From: Pseudomonadota bacterium | GTDB lineage: Bacteria; Cyanobacteriota; Vampirovibrionia; LMEP-6097 | Reading direction: 5' to 3' | Assembly (NCBI GenBank): GCA_009924885.1 | Contig: RFQS01000118.1 | Coordinates: forward strand, 1-7,215 | DNA: 7,215 bases | Part shown: positions 1 through 5,992 of the stretch, in pieces | Layout: each line of letters opens with the position of its first letter | Numbering within the stretch: the stretch's first letter is position 1 | Notes under the pieces: generated by a model | The model's input: only the letters and a program-made list of their open reading frames with translations | Told to the model about the DNA's origin: nothing | Databases searched by the model: none | Program-made: the position numbers and the translations under genes

Positions 1-62
1 CAGACTTACATCTGTATGGATTTTTGAAATATTTTAGAATGAGACAGCCCTGAGGTCTGAAA
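1..62. other. Left-edge spacer downstream of the HAD gene, with a small inverted repeat
   Basis: This stretch follows the stop codon of the minus-strand HAD gene. All three plus-strand frames reach a stop within it (TGA at 25-27 and 51-53, TAG at 35-37), so it may include the last codons of a plus-strand gene lying to the left, but none of the short tails is recognisable. AGAC at 42-45 and GTCT at 55-58 could pair around a 9-nt loop. No T-run follows on either strand, so this is not a convincing terminator. The segment 42-60 is more GC-rich than its surroundings. Confidence 0.3.
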
Positions 63-746
63 TTAATTGTTAAATAAACAATGAAAATCATCCATAACAA
101 AATCTGCCTTCAAAGCTAATATCTCATCTACTGGCAGCGTCGAGGTCATAGCCACCACTCTAGCTCCAGCATTAAGTCCAGCTGATATACCAGATTTAGA
201 ATCCTCAAAAACCACACATTCTTGAGGCTTAAAACCAAGCTCCCTAGCAGCTTTTAAATATATTTCTGGATCAGGCTTACTATTTTCTATCATGGTATCA
301 TCTACGACTAAGCTAAAATACTTTCTCAGATTAGCTTTCTCTAAAGTAAACTCCACATTAACTGGTGGGGCAGAAGTTCCTATAGCTCTTGGTATATTAA
401 GGCTATCCAAAAGATCTAAAAACTCTATTAATCCTGGTGCTGGTTTTATAGAATCCCAATAAAGCTCCCTATAAATAAGTTCTTTTTCTTGAGCATATTC
501 TTCGACTAATTCATCAGTCAGACTTTTATCAAAGAGATTTAAAAGCCATTCTCTATTCGTTCTGCCATAAATCTTTTCAGCCATATCTTCATCTGCAAGA
601 TGAAAACCTTTACTAGAGCAAAACTGCTTTAATGCTTTTTTATGAAACTCAGTGTTATAAACAAGGACACCATCCATATCAAAAATAACAGCTTTAATAT
701 CCTTGAAAATTTCCTTAAAGGTCTGGGAATGATTAATCGTACTCAT
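63..746 (-). CDS. HAD-superfamily hydrolase, beta-phosphoglucomutase/sugar-phosphatase-like
   Basis: A 227-residue cytoplasmic protein with every catalytic motif of the haloacid dehalogenase superfamily. Motif I is DMDGV at residues 23-27, with D23 as the expected nucleophile and D25 as general acid/base. Motif II is GTSAPP (T124/S125), motif III is SKPDP (K157), and motif IV is FEDS (E181, D182) for Mg2+ binding. The stretch between motifs I and II, about residues 35-105, is helical in character and fits the small C1 cap of the beta-phosphoglucomutase/phosphatase branch; it contains YGRTNRE near residue 60. The family makes or breaks phosphate bonds on small sugar phosphates or related metabolites. 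The substrate cannot be read from sequence, so no symbol is given. The length is normal. The ATG at 746 is the only Met before the DMDG motif and leaves about 18 residues ahead of the first core strand. It is transcribed away from the dioxygenase-like gene and shares a 22-bp spacer with it. Confidence 0.9.
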   Translation of the reverse strand: MSTINHSQTFKEIFKDIKAVIFDMDGVLVYNTEFHKKALKQFCSSKGFHLADEDMAEKIYGRTNREWLLNLFDKSLTDELVEEYAQEKELIYRELYWDSIKPAPGLIEFLDLLDSLNIPRAIGTSAPPVNVEFTLEKANLRKYFSLVVDDTMIENSKPDPEIYLKAARELGFKPQECVVFEDSKSGISAGLNAGARVVAMTSTLPVDEILALKADFVMDDFHCLFNN

Positions 747-768
747 ATGGGAAAATAATAACTAATGC
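747..768. promoter_or_regulatory. Candidate bidirectional promoter between divergent starts
   Basis: Only 22 bp separate the two divergent ATG codons. The spacer holds an AT core at about 755-761. Read forward, TAATAA (756-761) ends 7 nt before the plus-strand ATG at 769. Read in reverse, TATTAT ends 8 nt before the minus-strand ATG at 746. If these act as -10 elements, both transcripts would begin at or next to the start codon. No good -35 hexamer was found on either side and no Shine-Dalgarno sequence precedes either start. AT-rich DNA often gives such hexamers by chance, so the call is inferred mainly from the geometry. Confidence 0.3.
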
Positions 769-1551
769 ATGATTAAAAAAGTAAAAGTTTTAAATAAAGA
801 TGAATGCGAAAATATTTTCAAAATTATACTTGAGCTAAAAAGCTATTGGAAATTAAGGAACGAAGATGATCACCCATTTGAGCTGCCTAGATTTACTCTA
901 GGAGCAGTTAGTTATATAGATGCCATAGGCTCCTACCAGAATTATCAAGAAGAAGCTGCTTTACAGAACCCTTTACTTGAAAAGCATTTAGGTGATTTAT
1001 ATGTAAAAGTCTTAAATGAACTAGAAAAATCTACTGAAATAAAGTGTGAATATTCTAAAACTAATGCTCTACCAGGTTTTCATATCTTTGGTAGTGATAT
1101 TTATTTCGAGGAAGAAGCTGGTAAATTTCATCACGATAGACAAAATGAATTAATTGACTGGGGAGAAATAAGCTATGACCCGATAAAGAATCTCAGCTTT
1201 ACCTTATCCATAAAGCTTCCTAATAGAGGAGCTGGATTAATATTACTAGGTGACCAAGTAGAAGTGGAAAATTCCTTTAAAGAGAATGAAGAAGACAGCC
1301 AAATTTTAAAAGAAGTCATAGAAAATAGCTTTCAGATGAATACCATTTTTCAAACAAGAGATGATACGCATATAAGTTTAAATGAACTTGAATTTATTAA
1401 ATATGAAGAAGGTTATATGTTTATCCACTCTGGTAAATTTACACATGCCATGGCTCCAGCTATTGAAATGGCTCCAGAAGATATGAGAATTACACTGCAA
1501 GGCCATGGAATTTTAGATGAAAAAAGTAATAAATACTTAATTTACTGGTGA
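769..1551 (+). CDS. Uncharacterised protein with 2-oxoglutarate/Fe(II) dioxygenase residue pattern
   Basis: A 260-residue soluble protein that I do not recognise as a named gene. Its second half carries the signature of 2-oxoglutarate/Fe(II) dioxygenases of the prolyl-4-hydroxylase-like type. An HxD pair occurs in FHHDRQ (H121, D123), a distal histidine in SGKFTH (H226), and an arginine 14 residues later in DMRITLQGHG (R240) that would bind the 2-oxoglutarate carboxylate. Strand-like segments lie between them, for example NLSFTLSIKLPN (141-152) and GAGLILLGD (154-162). Residues 163-205 are an acidic, probably flexible insertion. There is no signal peptide or membrane segment. If active, it would hydroxylate an unknown substrate; that is inference from four spaced residues. 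It lies 19 bp upstream of secA in the same direction and is probably cotranscribed. The ATG at 769 is chosen because it keeps the full reading frame; no ribosome binding site supports it. Confidence 0.72.
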   Translation: MIKKVKVLNKDECENIFKIILELKSYWKLRNEDDHPFELPRFTLGAVSYIDAIGSYQNYQEEAALQNPLLEKHLGDLYVKVLNELEKSTEIKCEYSKTNALPGFHIFGSDIYFEEEAGKFHHDRQNELIDWGEISYDPIKNLSFTLSIKLPNRGAGLILLGDQVEVENSFKENEEDSQILKEVIENSFQMNTIFQTRDDTHISLNELEFIKYEEGYMFIHSGKFTHAMAPAIEMAPEDMRITLQGHGILDEKSNKYLIYW

Positions 1552-1569
1552 GCTATAATTTTAAGCTCA
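1549..1569 (+). promoter_or_regulatory. Hairpin abutting the secA start codon
   Basis: TGAGCT (1549-1554) and AGCTCA (1564-1569) form a perfect 6-bp inverted repeat with a 9-nt AT-only loop. The left arm begins at the TGA stop of the upstream gene, and the right arm ends one base before the secA ATG at 1571. There is no T-run after it, so it does not look like a terminator. On a mRNA from the upstream gene it would sit where the ribosome binds for secA, so it could affect secA translation; this is inference. The loop overlaps a TATAAT hexamer. Confidence 0.35.
1554..1559 (+). promoter_or_regulatory. Candidate -10 box immediately upstream of secA
   Basis: A perfect TATAAT ends 11 nt before the secA ATG and would place a transcript start about 4-5 nt upstream of the start codon. 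The expected -35 position (about 1530-1537) has no match to TTGACA, and the TGn of an extended -10 is absent. In this AT-rich DNA the hexamer can arise by chance, so this is weak evidence for a secA-proximal promoter separate from read-through out of the upstream gene. Confidence 0.2.
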
Positions 1570-1570
1570 G

Positions 1571-4432
1571 ATGTTCCAAAGCTTCCTAAAATTACTTAGA
1601 GGTAATCCCAACCAACAGATATTAAATGGTATTCAGCCAATAGTCGAAAAAGTTAATTCTTTTGAAGAAAATATATCTAAATTAAGTGACACTGAACTGC
1701 AAGCTAAAACTGATGAATTTAAAATTAAAATTCAAGAAAAAATCAGTGCAACTCCTTTTCAAAAACTTATAGAAGACGATGTCCCTAAATTACCTGGACA
1801 ATTAAGAACCACTCATGATAGAGCTTTATCAGAGATATTAGAAGACTTACTACCAGAGGCTTTTGCGGTATGTAGAGAAGCTTCTAAGAGAGTTCTTAAA
1901 ATGAGACACTATGATGTTCAGCTCATAGGTGGCGTTCAACTTCATAGAACGGGCATAGCTGAAATGCAGACGGGTGAAGGTAAAACTCTAGTATGCACTT
2001 TACCTGCTTATTTAAATGCTCTCAGTGGTAGAGGTGTTCATATTATTACAGTAAATGATTACCTTGCTAAACGTGATTCTGAGTGGATGGGTAAGCTTTT
2101 TAATTTCCTAGGTCTAAGTGTAGGACTTATAGTTTCAGGAAAAAACTCTAAAGATAGGCAGATAGCTTACAGGTCAGATATTACCTATGGAACTAATAAC
2201 GAATTCGGTTTTGATTATCTCAGAGATAATATGGCAAACGACATTACAGAGTGTGTTCAAAAAGATTATTATATGGCGATAGTCGATGAAGTCGACAGTA
2301 TTTTAATCGATGAAGCCCGTACACCACTTATCATCAGTGGCATGCCAGACAGACGTAAAAAAGAAATTTACTTAGCCATGAATCAGTTAGCTAAACAGCT
2401 TAAAAAGACAGCTAACGAAAAAGATCTTAGTACAGAAGCTCATTACTTCGTAGATGAAAAAGCTAAAAATGCGATATTAACTGAAGCTGGAATCTCAAGA
2501 GCAGAAGAATTATTAAAAGTAAATAACCTATGGGACCCAGAAACCAATCTAGCTCACCATCTCATACAGGCTTTAAGAGCAAAAGAATTATTCATTAAAG
2601 ATACTGACTATATAGTACAGGTTAATTCTAAAACTACTAAAAAAGAAGTCGTTATAGTTGATGAATTTACTGGAAGATTAATGGAAGGAAGGCGCTGGGG
2701 TGATGGTCTTCACCAAGCAGTAGAAGCGAAAGAAAATGTAGCAATTCAAGAAGAAACACTTACTATGGCAAGTATCACATTTCAAAACCTTTTCAGGCTA
2801 TACCCTAAGCTAGCTGGTATGACTGGTACAGCAAGTACCGAAGCTGAAGAATTTAAAAAAATCTACAACTTACATGTACTCACCATCCCAACGAATAGAG
2901 AATGTGCTCGTAAGAACTTAAACGATATAGTTTTAAAAACAGAGCTAGCTAAATTTTATTCAATTTTAGTGGAAATCATTGAAGCCTATAAGGTGGAAAG
3001 ACCTACTCTAGTGGGAACTACTAGTATAGAAAAATCTGAATTACTTGCAAGTATGCTTGATAAACCACTGTATGCAATGCAAATTCTCGAAACTAGAATT
3101 AAAAGATTTTTAAACCTAGCGAAGAATAAAAACAAAGAGAACCTTATAGATAAAGAGTTCTTAAAACTATTAGACAAGCCAGGAAATATAACACTAGAGA
3201 AAGTTTCACCTTATACGATCAAGCTCAGAGAAGATTTTCAAGGTGAAGAGCTGAGTTTCGCTTTAGACACCATGCTACAAGCCATTATGGTAGCTGAAGA
3301 GATAAAAAAAGGTATTAAATTTTCAGTACTCAATGCTAAACACCATGAAAAAGAAGCTGAGATTATTAGACAGGCTGGCAAACTTTCAGCTATCACTATA
3401 GCTACTAACATGGCTGGGAGAGGAACTGACATTATACTAGGTGGTTATAAATCTAATGATCACGAGAGCCCTGACTTTAATATAGTTAATTTAGAAGCCC
3501 AAGAAAAAGTGAAAAAACTTGGTGGGCTGTATGTCATAGGTACTGAGAGACACGAGAGCAGAAGAATAGATAATCAGCTCAGAGGTAGATGTGCAAGACA
3601 AGGCGACCTCGGTTCATCAAGATTCTTTTTATCACTAGAAGATAATTTAATGAGAATCTTTGGTGGAGAGAAGATGATAGGCATAATGAACATGATGAAA
3701 GCTGATGATGATATGCCGATAGAAGCTGGGATTATAACTGAAGCCATAAATAATTCACAGAAGAAAGTGGAATCCTATAACTTCGATGTCAGAAAGCATG
3801 TTTTACAGTATGACGATGTAGTAAACACACAGAGAGAAGTCGTTTACAGAGAAAGAAGAAAAATTCTTGAAGGTGCTGATATTCATGAAAATATTTTAAA
3901 AATGATTAAACTGCATATCGAGAATGATTTATATCAGTACATTAATCCTAAACTCCCAACAGAATTATGGTTTGATAACTCTAATGGTGAGCTGAGCTCA
4001 ATAGATAAATTAACTGAGCAGTTGAAAAATGACCTCGGTGAGCAGATATTAGAGAATATAAAGATCAAAGATTTAGCCGAGCAGGGCTTTGATGCATTAG
4101 AAGCAGGTTTACAAGAAACCGCTCTAAAAGCTTATAGTGAGAAAGAAAATATTATAGGACTTGATAATCTTAAAGAAGCTGAAAGACAGATAATGCTGCA
4201 TGTTATAGACTCCAAATGGGTTATGCACTTGCAAGCGATGGATTCACTTAAAGAAGGTATTCACCTTCAGGGTTATGGTCAGAAAGATCCTTTAATCGAA
4301 TATAAGAAAGAGAGCTTTGATATGTTTGAAGATCTGCTACTTGATATCAAGAAAAACACTGTCAGCCTGCTATTCCATTCCCGCATAGTCGAAAAAGATC
4401 AGCACGAACATGAGCATGAAACCGCAGCTTAA
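1571..4432 (+). CDS. secA: Protein translocase subunit SecA (preprotein translocase ATPase)
   Basis: SecA is the cytosolic and membrane-peripheral ATPase that pushes preproteins through the SecYEG channel. This 953-residue copy is complete in the motor. Visible elements are Walker A MQTGEGKT (132-139), DYLAKRDSEW (163-172), YGTNNEFGFDYLRDN (206-220), DEVD (239-242) with DEAR (247-250), GMTGTA (416-421), NMAGRGTDI (613-621) and the arginine-finger motif QLRGRCARQGD (669-679). The preprotein cross-linking domain lies at roughly 228-365. The helical scaffold is marked by VLQYDDVVNTQREVVYRER (744-762), and the two-helix finger follows near 875-930 with GYGQKDPLIEYKKE. Two features are unusual. 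About 85 residues (roughly 498-582) are inserted in nucleotide-binding domain 2 between TTSIEKSELLASML and LNAKHHEKEAE, which are close together in E. coli SecA. The usual C-terminal CxC zinc-binding tail is absent, and the protein ends in a short HEHEHE tail. The last 23 bp overlap trpE. No Shine-Dalgarno precedes the ATG, but the N-terminus (FLKLLRGNPNQ) aligns with normal SecA starts. Confidence 0.98.
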   Translation: MFQSFLKLLRGNPNQQILNGIQPIVEKVNSFEENISKLSDTELQAKTDEFKIKIQEKISATPFQKLIEDDVPKLPGQLRTTHDRALSEILEDLLPEAFAVCREASKRVLKMRHYDVQLIGGVQLHRTGIAEMQTGEGKTLVCTLPAYLNALSGRGVHIITVNDYLAKRDSEWMGKLFNFLGLSVGLIVSGKNSKDRQIAYRSDITYGTNNEFGFDYLRDNMANDITECVQKDYYMAIVDEVDSILIDEARTPLIISGMPDRRKKEIYLAMNQLAKQLKKTANEKDLSTEAHYFVDEKAKNAILTEAGISRAEELLKVNNLWDPETNLAHHLIQALRAKELFIKDTDYIVQVNSKTTKKEVVIVDEFTGRLMEGRRWGDGLHQAVEAKENVAIQEETLTMASITFQNLFRLYPKLAGMTGTASTEAEEFKKIYNLHVLTIPTNRECARKNLNDIVLKTELAKFYSILVEIIEAYKVERPTLVGTTSIEKSELLASMLDKPLYAMQILETRIKRFLNLAKNKNKENLIDKEFLKLLDKPGNITLEKVSPYTIKLREDFQGEELSFALDTMLQAIMVAEEIKKGIKFSVLNAKHHEKEAEIIRQAGKLSAITIATNMAGRGTDIILGGYKSNDHESPDFNIVNLEAQEKVKKLGGLYVIGTERHESRRIDNQLRGRCARQGDLGSSRFFLSLEDNLMRIFGGEKMIGIMNMMKADDDMPIEAGIITEAINNSQKKVESYNFDVRKHVLQYDDVVNTQREVVYRERRKILEGADIHENILKMIKLHIENDLYQYINPKLPTELWFDNSNGELSSIDKLTEQLKNDLGEQILENIKIKDLAEQGFDALEAGLQETALKAYSEKENIIGLDNLKEAERQIMLHVIDSKWVMHLQAMDSLKEGIHLQGYGQKDPLIEYKKESFDMFEDLLLDIKKNTVSLLFHSRIVEKDQHEHEHETAA
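4410..4432 (+). other. secA/trpE overlap with two possible trpE starts
   Basis: The last codons of secA, encoding its HEHET-type tail, are read in another frame as the beginning of trpE. Two in-frame trpE ATG codons occur, at 4410 and 4416, giving overlaps of 23 or 17 bp. Neither has a clear Shine-Dalgarno; the nearest purine stretch is GAAAAAGA at 4391-4398. The overlap suggests that TrpE is translated by ribosomes finishing secA, so its expression would follow secA unless a promoter lies inside secA. It leaves no room for a leader peptide or attenuator directly ahead of trpE. Confidence 0.6.
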
Positions 4433-5963
4433 TTTAAGCGAAGAAGAATTTATCACTAAAGCTAAAGCTGGTGAGAAAATCATCAGTAATTTCACCTGCC
4501 TGCTCTCAGACTTAGATACACCAGTTTCTACTTATGCTAAATTAAGCCAGCACTTTAAAGACTGTTTTTTATTTGAATCAGTGTTTGGTGGTGAAAAGCT
4601 TGGCAGGTATTCATTTATCGGTGCAAATGCACTAAATAAATTCTCCTCATTTAAAACAGATGATTTTAGTCCATATGATGAAATTGAAAATTTATTATCG
4701 AATTATAGTTACAAAAATCACAGCCTAAATATCAAGGACACTGTTACTCACAACATTTCACAAGAATTAAAATTTTTCCATAAAGGTTTCGTTGGTTTTT
4801 TTTCTTTTGAGTCGATACAAAGAATAGAACCTAGCTTAGATTTAAAAGAAAGCCCACTCCCCGAGTACTTCTTATATTTAGCAGGTAGCCTAATAGTCTT
4901 CGATCACGTCGGGCAAAAACTCTATATAATCTCAAACTCACTGATAGAGAGCTTAGAAGCTGAATATCTAAAAAATATCTATCAAAAAAGTGCAGATACT
5001 ATAAACCAATTAATTACAATCATTTCAGAAGAACATGATTTAGAGAAAATTAACGATACGACTAGCAAAAATACTAAAGAGCTGGAAATCAGAAAATTTA
5101 AATCCAATAGTTCAGAAAAAGCTTTCAAAGAAATGGTTAAAAAAGCACAAGAACACATTCTTGAAGGAGATATCTTCCAAGTCGTTCTTTCGCAGAGATT
5201 CTTCCTCGAAGCTGAGTTAGATGCACTCACTACTTATCGCTTACTCAGGAGTCTTAACCCCTCACCATACCTCTATCTCTTCAATGTAGATCTCAGCCAC
5301 TTAGATAAAGAGAGTTTCAGCATAGTTGGTTCTTCGCCAGAGATGTTAATTAAATCGGAGATTCTCGAAAATGAAAATGGTGAAAGTGAAATATGGGCAG
5401 AACTTAGACCTATCGCTGGTACCTACAAAAGAGGGAAAAACACCAACGAAGATAAAATACTTACTGAAAAACTTTTAAAAGATACTAAAGAAATAGCAGA
5501 GCATGTGATGCTAGTAGATCTTGGTCGAAATGATCTAGGCAGGGTCTGTGAAAACGGCACTATCCATTTAGCTGAAAACATGGTGGTAGAGAAGTATTCA
5601 CACGTATTACACATAGTCAGCTCGGTGAAAGGGAAACTTAAAAAGACTATTAATAGCATAGCCTTACTTAAAGCCTGTTTCCCTGCGGGCACCCTAACTG
5701 GAGCCCCTAAGATTGAGGCGATTAAAATCATTTCCAGATTAGAGAATGAAGCTCGCGGCCCCTATGGTGGCTGCATCGGCTATATTAATTTAGATGGCAC
5801 TATAAATGTAGCGATCATGATCAGAACTATTATCCTTGAAAAGCATCAAGCTTCCATACAATGCGGTGCTGGCATTGTCGCAGACTCCTCTCCTGAATCT
5901 GAATACCAAGAAACTTTTAGTAAGGCTAGAGCCTTAATGGAAGTTTTATTAACATCGGCTTAG
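4410..5963 (+). CDS. trpE: Anthranilate synthase component I
   Basis: TrpE converts chorismate to anthranilate, the first committed step of tryptophan synthesis, using ammonia delivered by the glutamine amidotransferase TrpG. This 517-residue protein is of full family length. The N-terminal regulatory part has DLDTPVSTYAKL (35-46) and FESVFGGEKLGRYSFIG (55-71). NPSPYLYLF (283-291) matches the tryptophan-binding motif known from feedback-inhibited enzymes, so inhibition by tryptophan is likely. The chorismate-binding domain shows GSSPEML (307-313), RPIAGT (333-338), EHVMLVDLGRNDLGR (364-378), FPAGTLTGAPK (424-434), YGGCIGY (452-458) and CGAGIVADSSPESEYQE (485-501). Ala336 in PIAGT separates it from aminodeoxychorismate synthase PabB, where a Lys in PIKGT is typical. 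H365 and E361/E364 fit catalytic and Mg2+ positions. No trpG or other trp gene is in the window, so the partner must be encoded elsewhere. The start at 4410 or 4416 overlaps secA. Confidence 0.96.
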   Translation: MSMKPQLNLSEEEFITKAKAGEKIISNFTCLLSDLDTPVSTYAKLSQHFKDCFLFESVFGGEKLGRYSFIGANALNKFSSFKTDDFSPYDEIENLLSNYSYKNHSLNIKDTVTHNISQELKFFHKGFVGFFSFESIQRIEPSLDLKESPLPEYFLYLAGSLIVFDHVGQKLYIISNSLIESLEAEYLKNIYQKSADTINQLITIISEEHDLEKINDTTSKNTKELEIRKFKSNSSEKAFKEMVKKAQEHILEGDIFQVVLSQRFFLEAELDALTTYRLLRSLNPSPYLYLFNVDLSHLDKESFSIVGSSPEMLIKSEILENENGESEIWAELRPIAGTYKRGKNTNEDKILTEKLLKDTKEIAEHVMLVDLGRNDLGRVCENGTIHLAENMVVEKYSHVLHIVSSVKGKLKKTINSIALLKACFPAGTLTGAPKIEAIKIISRLENEARGPYGGCIGYINLDGTINVAIMIRTIILEKHQASIQCGAGIVADSSPESEYQETFSKARALMEVLLTSA

Positions 5964-5978
5964 AATAATTAATATTCT
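5962..5978. terminator. Weak AT-only hairpin between convergent trpE and rsmE
   Basis: AGAATA (5962-5967) and TATTCT (5973-5978) form a 6-bp inverted repeat with a 5-nt loop directly at the trpE stop codon. It lies in the 29-bp gap where trpE and rsmE converge, a natural place for a shared terminator. The stem has a single G-C pair and no T-run follows on either strand, so intrinsic termination is not well supported. It may be chance in AT-rich DNA. Confidence 0.2.
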
Positions 5979-5992
5979 CCAAAATCACGGTA

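Noticed and set aside
3062..3316. SecA insertion as an intein, mobile element or frameshift artefact
   Set aside because: There are no intein splice-junction residues, the length is too small for an intein, the frame continues cleanly into conserved motifs, base composition matches the flanks, and a similar insertion is remembered from other SecA proteins.
4796..4803. Run of eight T in trpE as a slippage site or terminator
   Set aside because: No stable GC hairpin precedes it, the frame remains open across it into conserved TrpE motifs, and such runs are expected where Phe codons meet in AT-rich DNA.
5423..5731. A 102-codon minus-strand open frame inside trpE
   Set aside because: It lies wholly opposite a well-conserved trpE segment, its product is rich in Ser, Phe and Leu as expected from an antisense read, and it has no family motif. 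The same applies to the antisense frames at 2986-3177, 3238-3432 and 4982-5230.
4410..5963. PabB (aminodeoxychorismate synthase) as the identity of this gene
   Set aside because: The motif reads PIAGT rather than the PIKGT typical of PabB, and the tryptophan-binding NPSPY motif is present, both favouring TrpE.
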